Position numbers and translations under genes: made by a program
The notes under the pieces: model-generated
The model's database searches: none
The model's input: only the letters and a program-made list of their open reading frames with translations
What the model was told of the DNA's origin: nothing
Part shown: positions 1 to 11,125 of the stretch, piece by piece
Layout: each line of letters begins with the position of its first letter
Numbering within the stretch: position 1 is the first letter of the stretch
Source of the DNA: Cubamyces lactineus
Lineage: Eukaryota; Basidiomycota; Agaricomycetes; Polyporales; Polyporaceae
NCBI GenBank assembly: GCA_022376465.1
Contig: JACDTU010000002.1
Location: 1,860,001-1,924,000 of the forward strand
Direction: 5' to 3'
DNA length: 64,000 nucleotides

Positions 1-410
1 ACACTCATTCTCAAGGCATCGATGCTATTCCATGGGGCCCGAAAAACTACGTTCGTTCGCCGCGCAGCGCGAAGATGCCAATTTTACCTCGCTGCACACA
101 CGTTTTACCGCCTTGCGGTGTACTTGTTCAAGCCATGCTCTAGCCAACTTGTCTGCTGACAACGGGAATTGTAGCTCCCGGAGGCATAATCTTCGTGATG
201 AAGCCGCATTCCCGCGATGGTCACCACCAAATACGGACCCTCGTGCTACCGCCGACGTTCTGCGCCACTGCAACTCCGAGTCCTATCTCCAATTTCAAAC
301 GTTGCGGACGTTCGCGTAGGTTCGCAAGTTCTAGTTGCAAATATCGCAATTTGCTTGGTCAGCCGTACTCTAGGAGTGCACTCATCTCGCGCGGATGTGC
401 AGCTAGGAAT
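1..410. other. Left-edge region without a recognisable gene
   Basis: Only short overlapping reading frames with no family signature are present on either strand. The last part is the upstream region of the aldo/keto reductase gene. I see no repeat or RNA gene here. Confidence 0.5.
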
Positions 411-420
411 GCGTATATAA
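411..420 (+). promoter_or_regulatory. TATA box of the aldo/keto reductase gene
   Basis: A clean TATATAA lies about 85 bases upstream of the ATG at 503, a normal spacing for a fungal core promoter. The assignment rests on motif and position only. Confidence 0.55.
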
Positions 421-502
421 GCTGGCTGCAGGAATACGACACCGGCATCCACAGGCATCCCCGCCTCTGCGTACACTCGACACGACCACTCACTTTGTGA
501 CA

Positions 503-1875
503 ATGCCTCTTCCTACCCGCAAAGTTGGGACCTCCAGCGTGTCCGCCATCGGTTATGGCGCGATGGGCATATCCGCCTTCTATGGCAAGCCCCTCCCGGA
601 TGAAGAGCGATTCAAGGTCAGCAGCAGCTGGGCACGGGTTGTGAACAACTCACTTACGTTGACATCCTAAGGTCCTCGACGCCGTCTACGAGAATGGCTG
701 CACGTTTTGGGACACTGCAAATATCTACGCTGACAGTGAGGAGCTTATTGGAAAATGGTGAGTATTTTCAGAGTAGAGGGACTACTGGTCACTGATGCTA
801 GTGTGGACAGGTTCAAACGTACCGGGAAGCGGGACGAGATCTTCCTCGCGACCAAGTTCGGGATCGTAGGCGAATCCGGCTCCGGGCACGATAGGACCAT
901 CAACGGTACTCCGGAGTATGCAGTGCAAGCCTTGGAGGCTTCTCTGAAGAGATTGGGCACCGATCATGTGGATCTATGGTACTTGCACAGGTTAGTTGGC
1001 TATAACATCATGATTTTTACAAGGCAAACTGATACTCATTGCGGTTCGCTAGGGCTGACCCTCAGGTCCCAATTGAGGTTCGTCCGTTTGCTCAGCCTCG
1101 CACGGACAGAGACGCAATGTCACTCACTCTGACTTACAGCTGACTATCCGCGCGATGGCGGAGCAAGTTAAGGCTGGCAAAGTGAAGTACATCGGTCTCT
1201 CCGAAATCTCCGAGCAGACCCTCCGTCGGGCGCACGCGGTTCACCCCATCTCCGCCATCGAAGTCGAGTACTCGCCGTTCACCCTCGACATCGAGGACCC
1301 CAAGGTCGGCTTACTCAAAGCGGCCCGGGAACTCGGTGTCACTATCGTCGCATACTCGCCCTTGGGACGTGGTCTCATCACCGGCAGATACGTGAGTGTT
1401 TCGCATAGCGAGAGTGGGAGGTCTCATAAAACTGATGGCCTGTACAGACTAGTCCGGATGACTTCGAGGAGGGCGACTTCCGCAGGCAGGTTCCCCGCTA
1501 CTCGAGGGAAAATTTCCCGAACATCCTGAAGTTGGTCAATGGTCTGAAGAAGATCGGAGAAAAGTACAATGCTACGCCGGGCCAAATCGCTCTCGCGTGG
1601 CTCCTAGCTCAAGGAGAGGATGTCATCCCCATTCCAGGCACTACGAAAATCCCGGTTAGTGAGAAATACGCCGCAGTCTATTCCTCGACTATGGAACACT
1701 CACTTTCTTGTAGAACCTCAAGGAGAACCTTGACGCGGCCAACATCAAGCTTACGCCCGAAGATGTTCAGGAAGTCCGAAGGATAGCGAACGAAGCGGAT
1801 GCGGCGAACGGCCCCCGCTACCCTCCGCGCTTGTATGCTGTCCTGTTCGCAGACACCCCGCCGCTTCAGGAGTGA
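503..1875 (+). CDS. Aldo/keto reductase (NADPH-dependent, AKR superfamily)
   Basis: Seven exons: 503-616, 672-757, 811-990, 1053-1077, 1140-1391, 1448-1654 and 1714-1875, summing to 342 codons (341 aa). All junctions are GT-AG, and exon 4 is only 25 nt. The protein has the AKR barrel signature. The catalytic tetrad is visible as Asp and Tyr in [13 protein letters not shown], Lys in FLATKFG and His in DLWYLHR. A phosphate/cofactor segment IPGTTKI lies near the C-terminus. Length and motifs fit the fungal aryl-alcohol/pyridoxal-reductase-like AKRs, which reduce aldehydes or ketones with NADPH in the cytosol. The exact substrate cannot be told from sequence. The start is the first ATG after the TATA box, and its context is followed directly by the usual [10 protein letters not shown]-terminus. 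Confidence 0.9.
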
Positions 1876-2138
1876 GCGCGCGGAGAATAGGAGGGAAGCT
1901 GTTGCGTAGTAGGCGATCAGTGTTGCAAAGCCGAAGTGCAGGAAGCCAAATGGACCCGCTACTCGAAGGTAGAAAGCATTCTATGCGGTGGTTACCTACA
2001 TATTTGCGTCTAGGACACGATGTTCAGTACAAGATACGATTCTTAGCATCGTGAAAACAACTTCTATCCAGATGAGACGAGTCTCACGCCCACTGAGAGC
2101 GACGAAGCTTGACAGCGATGATAAACAGCAAGAATAGA

Positions 2139-5100
2139 TTACAAATACCGGATAGAATCGATGCCCAAGCTACGCCTCGCATGGATGATAGCAACCAGCT
2201 CCTTGATAGACTCCTCCAAGATCACGACGTTGTCCAAGAGTTGCGAGAGCGTAACGTGCGTAATCTTCGTCTCTTCCTCCTCAGACTCTGAGTCGTCCAC
2301 CACACGGCTCTGAGCGGGAGTTTCGCCCCACTGCCCCGTTGACCCGAATACATCCTCTTCATCGGCGTTCCACTTGCGCGATTTCGCCGGCGTCCATGGG
2401 CCAGATGAAGGTGCAGGTGCTAGGTATGGCTCGACGGTGATAGCGCCCGTCTTCTGATAGTGTGGTCCGAAAGGACTGGCATCGACTGCGCGCGAAGTCC
2501 CGCGAGAAGGTGTAGTGGGCTCAGAAGGAGCAGGCTTCGTCGGCCTGCTCTTTTTCGGTGTGAGGAAGGACATGATGGACGACGAGGCTGATTTGGGCTG
2601 CGCCTTTGGCCGTGGCGGTGCTTCAGTCACGGGCGACTGTACCAACGGAACGCCAGTAGACTTGGGCGCGATCCCACCGTCGAAGTCGAGGGCGAGAGTC
2701 AGCGCGTCCGTGAGGTTTTCGTTGAACAATAGGCCCTGCCGGCGCTCCATGAGATACTGGTCGAAGTTCTCGACCATCTGCCGGTAGCGCTCGAGCTGGG
2801 AGACGAGGCCGTGGAAGATAGTGTGCACGACGGGACGAGACTGCTCGTCCATGCTCGATGCGGGGAGCATGTGCGACTCCGACGCGAGCTTCTCCTCTAT
2901 CCGGAAGTCGATTGACCGGTCATCGCCGTCGTCCTCGTAAGGGAGGGTGTCGTCATCCGCGTCCCGAGCACGGGAAGGCGTAGGTGACTCCTTAGGCGCG
3001 AAGGTGAGCCAGCCCGCCAAGGAACGATCGGGGCAGAGCGCCAGTGTCGCCAGCACGCCGGTGAGCGCCATATTCATCTCGGGGGTATTCGAGAAGAACT
3101 TGCGCAGAGACTCCAGAACCAATGAGAGCACAGGATCGTTCGGATTGAGCCGGTGCTTCAACCTGGCCCTGTCTTCGGGATCGACGTCGAGACGGAAGCA
3201 GGGTTGGCTTTGAATCGAGAGCAACGCATCTCGGAGATAGTGGTCGTAACCGGTACTAAAAGCATCTTCACTGTGATTCGGGTCCACACGCGACACGAGC
3301 GTGAGATACAGACCCATCTCGCGTTCATGGGTCCAATACGTGGTATCAGGTTGGCTGAAAACGGTGGTTGGGATCTTCGTGGGTGGGTCCTGAGCCTTCT
3401 TGGTATCTTCCGTGCCAGGGTATACGAAGGCCTCGTCGTCGTCGGAATCGTCTTCAGGTTGACGGGGCGGGATGTCCTCTTCTACGACATCGAGGAGGGC
3501 AGCAGGCTGAGGGAAAGAGGTTGCCTGCGGATCGGGTATGACGACGAGTAGGCGGTCAATGCAGAGGGTGCAGTATTGGAGTAAGAGGGATTGGAAGAGT
3601 TGCAATGCCGCGGTGACAGTAGGTTTGGACTTCGAGCGGAGACTCGTCAGTAGGAGATCCTTGAGCGTGAAGCGTCCCATGGAAGTGAAGTAGGTAGACT
3701 TTCGGCGAGCCTCAGGAGCCTCCATCTCGAGCAAAGTCATGGCCGTACTTTTCCGCCGACGTTGCTTCGCCTTACGGTTGAGTTCAGCCTGAGACATGGT
3801 GCTTGGCGGGAGCTTGCCTCCGAGATTCAGCATTGAGTATGGTCGACTGCGTGACTGTGCCAAGTCTTCAGTGCTGTCTTCGCTCGTCAGGAAATCTGTG
3901 AGAAGATCGGCTAGTTGACCCTTCTCCAGGGTCCGGATCATCATCTCGATGTACGACATGACTGCGACAGCGCTCCCATCAGTGTCGGAACACTCCAGGA
4001 TAGACGGGTAGAGGATGTTCTCCAAGAAGACTCGGCGGACAGCATCCAAGATCGACTGGACGATCGCAGAACCGACCAGGGCAGAGGGATCGAGACTGTC
4101 CTCGACAGGTTCGCGGTGAACATTCCGTCGGAAGACATCCTGCAGAAATTCCAGCAGTTTGAGGAAGTGGTCGAGTCGCGACTTGAAGTCAGGACTCGAC
4201 GATTCCTCCAGTCCCATCGCTCGACTTCTTTCCCGCTCCGACTCGAGCTTCTCTCTCTCTCCTTCCGAGAGTTCCGTGGTCGAGCTACCGAGGATCATGG
4301 CCGTCCCTGCGGTCGCATCAGGCTGCACGGGTGGTCGGATCTCGAGTTTAGTGGGAAGCAGGGAGTAAACAGCCGCGAGACCAGCCGCCAGCACATCAGA
4401 GAAGTCACCATCGAGAATGTATTCGGCTAGGGCAAGGGCTGCATCGGTGTTAGGATCATTTTCCAGGGCTGAGAGGGTAGACGAAGAGGTCCGTAGCTCA
4501 TCCTCAGATTTGTGTGAGCTATCCACCGGAGACATAGCTACGTCCATTAGGAAAAGCAATCCCGCCCGAGCGAAATCACCGATCTGGCCTTCCCGATGCC
4601 AAAAGCGTAGCAGGTAGTTGAATAGAAGGAACTCATATTCGGGTTTCTTGGTAGTCGAAGATCCTAGACCTGAACCATCGGTATTGTGGGAAGGTGAGGG
4701 TGAGGGTGGTCGTTGTGAAGTATTCGCATCGGACGTTCCTTCTGGTTTGGAAGTGTCGGAAGTCTCGTCCTCTTCATTCTCTTCATCTTCTTCCTCTACG
4801 GCGAAGAGCGGTTCTGGCCGGTACCATTGCTTGTCGTGGAAGAATATCATCAACAGCTCGCGATACGTTCGTATCCGGCTGCACAGAATGCACAGCAGAT
4901 TCACGACTGAGTGGCATGTCAATTGGTGATCCGGCTTAGTATATCGCAGCACTCACGGTCCTCCTCGTATTCAGATGGTTGGGTGCGATTCGCGTTCCCT
5001 GCCGCCCCCATAGGCTTGTTCTTGCCATCTAGCTGTTCCTGAAGATCGTCCCCTACGCAGTTACGGAGCAGTCGAAGCACAGCTTTGTGTACTGCGGAGT

Positions 5101-5696
5101 GCACGAGGAACTGCTCGTCTAGTAGGACCACCATATTTTGGACAGCGCGGAGCACCTCTGCTTGGATGCCGAACGGACGATCGGATTCGCTCAGCTTAAC
5201 GAGCGTTCCGAGAACATCTTGTTTCACGTAAGGGACAACTCTCCGTCGCTGAGTGACGGAACATACCGTTCTTTAACAAGTACTCCAAGCATGCACCAGT
5301 CGTCCTGCCCCGGAATTCAGTTGACAGTTGAATTGCTCACCAGCCGCTGAACTCACCCTTCCTCTGCACGCGTTGACTCCCACACGAGCGCATCGACCAT
5401 AGATTGCAGATGAGCGGGGACATCGGTGGATTTGATCCCACGCGTCAGCTGGCGTTCGTCTGGATGGAGGAGGGTGTTCTATCCGTGGACATGAAGCCGG
5501 GAATCACACACAGCTCTACCCGTTGTCCGCACCTTGATAAGCACCCAGGATTTGTGGAACTCTTGGGCATGATCTATCTGGTAGGCATCACAGTTCGTAT
5601 GGTAAGCACCTCTGGGCGAGTACTTTGGACGGTGCGCACCTCTACTTTGGGTGTGGGCTGAGGACCCGATCTCAAGAACTTCGAAAAGTAGTCCAT
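2139..5696 (-). CDS. FHIP/RAI16-like protein, subunit of the FTS-Hook-FHIP dynein adaptor
   Basis: Large minus-strand gene of about 1098 aa. Exons run from 5696 down: 5666-5696 (tentative), 5533-5609, 5357-5478, 5267-5304, 4957-5217 and 2139-4906. The N-terminal half carries the RAI16-like helical core, including DIPAHL-type, TGACLEYLLKN and LLCILCSRIRTYRELL segments. The middle has FTLKDLLLTSLRSK and NMALTGVLATLALCPDRSL, and the end is LGIDSIRYL, all typical of FHIP proteins. Long acidic or Ser-rich linkers around residues 180-250 and 800-1000 look disordered. In Aspergillus and Ustilago the FHIP subunit links Hook and dynein to early endosomes, so a role in hyphal endosome transport is expected. 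The first exon is uncertain: its donor (GTCCTC) is weak and was chosen because it keeps the frame. Confidence 0.85.
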
Positions 5697-5915
5697 TGGA
5701 CCCTCCCCTCTACCCTCGTCTTCCTCAAATTAGCACGTCCGTGAACAGACCCAGGTATCAGAAAAGTAAAGAGAAGTTCCGACGAGCTTCAGGGTGGAGA
5801 CCTAGAGTAGGTGGCTGTCGATAGTCAACGAACAGAGCGTGTTGCCGATTGGGCACATGTAGCGAAGTCGCGACGCGCTCATTGAGCGCCTCCGACGCGT
5901 TCCCAATGTCCTCCC
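5697..5915. promoter_or_regulatory. Short divergent intergenic region
   Basis: About 220 bases separate the start codons of the FHIP-like gene (-) and the JmjC gene (+). Both promoters must lie here. I see no clear TATA element. Confidence 0.4.
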
Positions 5916-7087
5916 ATGCCTGCATACCGTGCTCTCAGTTTTTCGTCTGGCATAACTCGCAGCTATAGACTGCATTCAGCACGCCTCTTCTCATGCCCTG
6001 CCGCTGGGATCACGGCTGCTCTTGAGTTGCCGACACGCCCTGTTCCCGACGTGCCCTCCACCCTCGCATCTGAGCCCGCCGCCTTCCTCGAGTATCTTCG
6101 CTCCGCTACAGCTGAGCCGCTGATCTTCCGGGCACCCCTGTCAGAAAATCGGCATCCCGCAGATGAACTTCTGCAAGTACTGCACGCGGCTGGCGGTGAC
6201 CGGCTAGTCGAGGTAGAGGTCGGGCGATATGACCAGATGGCAGGGGGCTTGAACCGGATAGAAGTCCCGCTGAGCATGTACCTCAGATGGTTGACTAACC
6301 AGCGTAGGCCTCAGACGTCTGACGGAGACAATGAGGACATGCAGTTGTACCTCGCGCAGTGGAGGGCGCGCGATGAGGTGAGCTGCGCGAGAATGTCGTG
6401 GGTCGGGATCAAATGCATGCTGATGTGCTACTGCATTCCTAGGTCCCGGCCCTTACACAGATTGTGAAGACTCCATCTCTCCTTGAGCCATTGCTGAAGG
6501 ATCGGTCTGTTGACTTGTATCAGACGAGCTTCTTCATTGGGCCTTCAGCGATGGTATGACGCCTTCACATTCGACACCATCTGATGACCTCGACAGATAT
6601 TGACGTAGTATCATAGGTTACTCCGCTACACTACGACCCGTACTTTAACCTATACAACCTCTACGCCTCCTCAGAACCATCAGTGTACGCGAAACATTTT
6701 GTGTTATTCCCCCCCGCTCTCTCAGAATACCTCGCTCGCGCCGAAACCGGACATATCATGCGTAACACCTCTCCGGTTGACCTTCACGTCCACAAGCGAT
6801 CGTCTGGCACCCCACGCCCGCCCCAGGGAAATCCCCTTGAAGACACATTTGTGATAAGCATGGACCCGACGTCGACGCCGTCGCGAACGCGCGATGCTCT
6901 CCTTGAATCAGGCGCCGCGTGGAGCTGCGTCCTGCGTGAGGGCGACACCCTGTTTGTCCCGCGCCGGTGGTGGCATCGGGTTGAAAATGTGACGCTGCCA
7001 CAGGACAGCGCTGAGGCAACCCCTACATCGACAGGCCCCGTGGGCTGGACGGCCGGCATCGGATGGTGGTTCTTGCCTCGCAATTGA
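5916..7087 (+). CDS. JmjC/cupin_8 domain protein, Fe(II)/2-oxoglutarate dioxygenase
   Basis: Three exons, 5916-6377, 6443-6553 and 6617-7087, give 347 aa. The second junction falls just before the iron site, and exon 3 opens with VTPLHYDPYFNLY. This holds the HxD metal ligands (about His196 and Asp198). The distal ligand is in RRWWHRVENV near residue 311, with a terminal FLP stretch. The layout matches small JmjC-only hydroxylases such as the JMJD5/JMJD7/FIH group rather than multi-domain histone demethylases. The first 30 residues are rich in Arg and Ser with no acidic residue, so mitochondrial import is possible. Substrate (protein side chain or RNA base) is not predictable. Confidence 0.85.
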
Positions 7088-7592
7088 ATATACTGGTTCA
7101 AACCATCCCTTAGGCCTTGCCTATAGATACGCCCCTCGTATGCCAAGTACGAGGTAATTGGTTGGTACGAGACGGTATCTTTGCCCGAAACCTACTCGTT
7201 GACTGATCTCAGCCCAATGCCTAGAAGACAACAAGGTTGCTGTGGACGACGCGGAACTCAAAGAGTTACTATTCACTCTTTTACCCTGTACTCGGCAGGC
7301 GCTTAGCATGCGCAGTGGCTTGCTAGAGCATAAATCTATTCCAACGTGACCACCCACTTGCTTTTCGCCTGTCGCAAATTTAATCTTCGTTTTGGGTAAA
7401 TCAGAATCACCGGTGTTCGCCTTTGTAGCCCATCCAGATGTCACTGATGTCAGCCCGAGGTTGCAGGGGAGGCTGACAGGGGTATGCACTCGAAAGCTCC
7501 CCCAATGGATAGAACGTCCTTACGAACAAACCACTCACAACTTCTACAATCAAGAAGAAAGTCGAGTTCAGGCATACAGACATCTGGTTTCT

Positions 7593-8727
7593 ATGGCAGC
7601 CCTTGCTCGCTCATCTTTGGCGTCCCTGGACTCCCCTCTAGACTCCTCCGAGGAGCGTTCTCTACTCCCATGGGTGAATGAAAGTGGCATCGAACCCTTG
7701 CTGTCTCCTCCTGTCGACCTTTTAGATACTACACAGGACCTGCCGCTCGGTTCTCTGCTCTGTCCTGTGGTGCCTCAAGATACCCTTATATCGACCTCCA
7801 CTGGCTCTGTGCCGCCTCCTGAATGTCCGCTGACCAGTTTCGCGCACTCGACGCCGCCTACTAGACATCTGGCACCTTCACGTCCTCCAGATGATACTAT
7901 CAACCTATCTGTTACCGAAGGCTTTGCCCCAACGTCTCAGAGTCCGTTCGTGGACTCGCCTCCGCGAGATATCGAAGCAGAGCTTCGGGCGACGGTCGAC
8001 GCCCTCCTGGAGCGCAAGAAGGCCAAGCAGAGCGGGCTCGTCGAAGAGAACGCCGGCCTTCGCGAGGAGATCGCGTTCCTACGCAACACCCTCCAGCTCG
8101 CCTCTTCAAACTTGGACAATATCAGCGAAGGCGCATCTGAGTCAGACAGCAACAGCAATCGCAGTGCCAAACTCGCAGCATCCTTGGCGCAAGAACGGAC
8201 CCGCCGTCTGCAGTCCGAGGCAAAGATGAACGCTCTGGTCGAGTACCTCGCCGAGCAAATCGCAAACGTCTCGGAGCGCGCGAAGAGCGCTGAGAACGCG
8301 TTGAAGACGAGCGAGCGCGACTGTGTGGTATGGCGGGACAAGGCTGCCGCTGCGTCAGCCCAGTGCGAGGTCCTTGAGGAAGAGAACTTCCGCGTCAAGG
8401 CGCTCCTACACGTCTTCGCCAGGCAGATGCCGACCGCCGTGCAGCAACATACGGATATTATACTACGCCAAGTCGCGGAAGAGCGAGCCAACCTGAAGAG
8501 TTTGGAGGCGATCGAACAGTCGATGGCCAAACTCGATGCGGCGCCCGCGCGTACCACCGTTGGAAAGGCTGGAACTGTCAACGTGAGCCACTGTTGATAC
8601 TTCAACGTTGGAATGCCGTCCTTACACCCCGAACTTTGCGCAGGCGAGAAAGTACGGCACTAAGAAAGTCAAGGTGTTTGATGACACGCCAATCCCATAC
8701 GATGGAACGTACGGTTTACCGCCGTAA
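7593..8727 (+). CDS. Coiled-coil protein of unknown function
   Basis: Two exons, 7593-8582 and 8644-8727, encode 357 aa. The N-terminal 130 residues are Ser/Pro/Thr-rich and likely disordered. Residues about 130-315 are a long charged heptad-type region rich in Glu, Ala, Arg and Leu, predicted coiled coil. The short second exon adds a basic patch (ARKYGTKKVKVFDD) and the ending YGLPP. The frame stays open upstream of 7593 but has no ATG there, so the first ATG is used. The family is not recognised; cytoskeletal or spindle-pole scaffold roles are common for such proteins, but nothing here proves one. Confidence 0.7.
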
Positions 8728-8905
8728 CCTCCGACTCTGTCATGTCAATACACGTCATATATTGCGGTGGATATACATACAGCGACAAATCGAAACCGAC
8801 TGGCATAACAGCGATAGCGTTGGGTCATACAAGGAGTACGGATAGTGTGTAATATACCATTTTTGGATCGCCATAGGAGTCCTCACTGCTGTTGAACGTG
8901 TTCCG

Positions 8906-10524
8906 TTATATGCCGGATACTGTGCACATCCTTCGTGATTGGTCCCAAGTGCTGGCACTCGCCGCCATCCCCATAGGGTGAGTGCTAGGCATCCTGAGCC
9001 TGCGGGTCTCAGATGATTTGCCAGGCCAGATCGTGACGTGTGGTTTCCCAGGCCGTGACTGAGGTACTTCTGGGCCGCGGGGATCAGTAGCAGCTGAATC
9101 TGCTGTAGTAGCAGGGCTCTGCTGCACTCGATCAACGATCTCTTCAATGCCAGAACGGGCACGTCCACGCATATGCATCCGCGGAGCGTTCAGGTGAGCA
9201 CTACTTGACTAAAGTGCCATTAGCGTGTGTCTTTCCAAACCACACTCAAGGAGGGAGCAAATTCGCTCACACTGTTGGCCTTGGGAGGCATCCGTTTCAC
9301 GGTGTACATCACGGCGTCTGCCAGTGATGGCGTGGGCGGGCGACGAGGTTGATCACATGCTTGAGACGTAGCACCAGAGTTCAAGTCTTCTCCGGACGAC
9401 GCAGGGGAGGCAGTAACGTCGCACCCAATATCGGTCACCGATGCATGAGGGGGAACCGTGACTTCTGGCTCTGTCTTCGCATGCGAGGTTTCCTCCACGT
9501 CTGCAGACCCCTGTCGCTTTATGATAGGAGGTAGACGCCCTGAATCTGCCAAAAGCCTTTGTATTCCCTGAGAAAATCACAAAGTGTGAGCATAACGGTG
9601 TCCATCAACATACGCAGACACGGATTGAACCTGGGTTGTTTCCGAGGCTAAATCGCAGTTTGCGGATACGCCATCCGGGCATGGAACTCCCGTCGGAGAT
9701 GGTTTACTGTCCAATTCGTCGATGCTACCGGCCATGGCCGCTGAGAAAGTACGTATGCGGGCAGGGAGCGTCATAATCGCGTCGATGGCAGCACGAGTGT
9801 AGACCACGAAAGGTGCCCCATCCGTGAGGTCCGTAGTTGGAGGGGTGACAAACTCCAGCTGGGTGGGAATCGAGCTCGAATTGTCTGAGGCACTGCTTGC
9901 CTCGGGAATGGTTCCAAGGTCAGATGGGGAAGGCGGCGCGTATGCTCTTGGTGCGGGCTAACGTTCATATCGGCTGAGATGAGCCGATCAACAACGCCAG
10001 TCGGGATAACGTACTTGTGGTAAGAAGTCCTCTACACTCGCAGCGGCCGATAACGGCCGAGGCACCCGGACATTGCTGGAGGTAAGATATGTGCACACAT
10101 ACCAGACCAAGAGAACCACAAGCAGCAGTACAAACACCTCCAGTGCGCCAGAGGGAACCATTGGTGATAGATTAGGCAGATCCGAGGCAATTGTTTCTCT
10201 GTCAGATAGAGTCTTGAAAGATGCAAATCCGATAGTCCACCGCTTCGGGCCGGAAGGGATAGCATAGAGACCGTGTTCAGGTCCTTCTTGGATGAATTCG
10301 GACAGGTTATAGAAGCGCGGGTGCACCAGCGAGAACCCAGAAGATAGTTGTTGAGAGCCGTTGAGTCCTATGGGTGGGCGCGCGAGGAAGCCAGCGATGG
10401 GAGGAAAAGCAGCACCAAGTAACCGGACCTGTGGAATAGCCTGCGAGATGAGCGTAGCTGTGTAGTGCGGATTAAGCATAGTGAGCATGAAGAAGCCCGC
10501 AAAAAAGAACGGGATGATGAACAT
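8906..10524 (-). CDS. Putative membrane protein with two hydrophobic segments
   Basis: Four exons on the minus strand. The first begins MFIIPFFFAGFFMLTML, a hydrophobic N-terminal segment that could be a signal anchor. It contains a second membrane span of about 20 residues (ALEVFVLLLVVLLVWYV) near residue 150. The rest is hydrophilic, Pro/Ser/Thr-rich and probably disordered, and ends STWDQSRRMCTVSGI. Exon 1 ends at 10013 and exon 2 begins around 9958. The donor used around 9620-9640 is ambiguous. The last acceptor near 9204 was chosen because it opens a frame with LNAPRMHMRGRARSGIEEI. No family is recognised. A TATAAAA element sits about 65 bases upstream of the start. Confidence 0.55.
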
Positions 10525-10587
10525 CCTGGTGTACGTGCGCAAGGGGACCTAGCGGGAGTGGAGGTCGAACGACCGCGCTGTCCTGCT

Positions 10588-10596
10588 CTTTTATAC
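10588..10596 (-). promoter_or_regulatory. TATA box of the two-span membrane protein gene
   Basis: On the minus strand the sequence reads GTATAAAAG, about 65 bases before the ATG at 10524. Motif and spacing both fit a core promoter. Confidence 0.5.
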
Positions 10597-11125
10597 TTTC
10601 GACGTTCAACCATGCACAAACAAAAGACAAACAGCCCGTCGCGATCGATCGAAGCCCTCATCTGGGATGCACCAAGACTACTCATGCGTATTTGTGCACC
10701 CTGAAGCTAAACATGTATAATATCTAGATAGGGGAGAAACTGAGACTGGGCTCACCGGGTAGTACGATCGTAGATGCAATTCGCGCACCTTCACGTCGGT
10801 TTGATATTGGACGCTACCCGCGATAGACTAGCGTCTATCAACGCGCACTTTGCCATATACCGCAATTAGATGGCAGCGACAGACATCCTGAAGGAAGGAT
10901 GGTTTGCATGCACGACATGGCATGCGCAATAGCGAGGGTGAGCACTGAGCATTAAGAAGGAATGGTGGGCGCTTCGTGGGCTGCACACACGATCGAGGTC
11001 ACGTTCCCGCGACGCGTAGCTGTTAGACGCCCATTCAGCCACCGCCGCGACGCCCGTTAATATCCAGCTGTTGCTCCGCCTTCCACCCTTCCACCACCTG
11101 CTTGTCCTTGTTCTCTCCGCCGGGC
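10597..11125. other. Divergent intergenic region
   Basis: About 530 bases between the minus-strand membrane protein gene and the plus-strand deubiquitinase gene. It must hold the deubiquitinase promoter. No further gene, repeat or RNA is seen. Confidence 0.4.
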
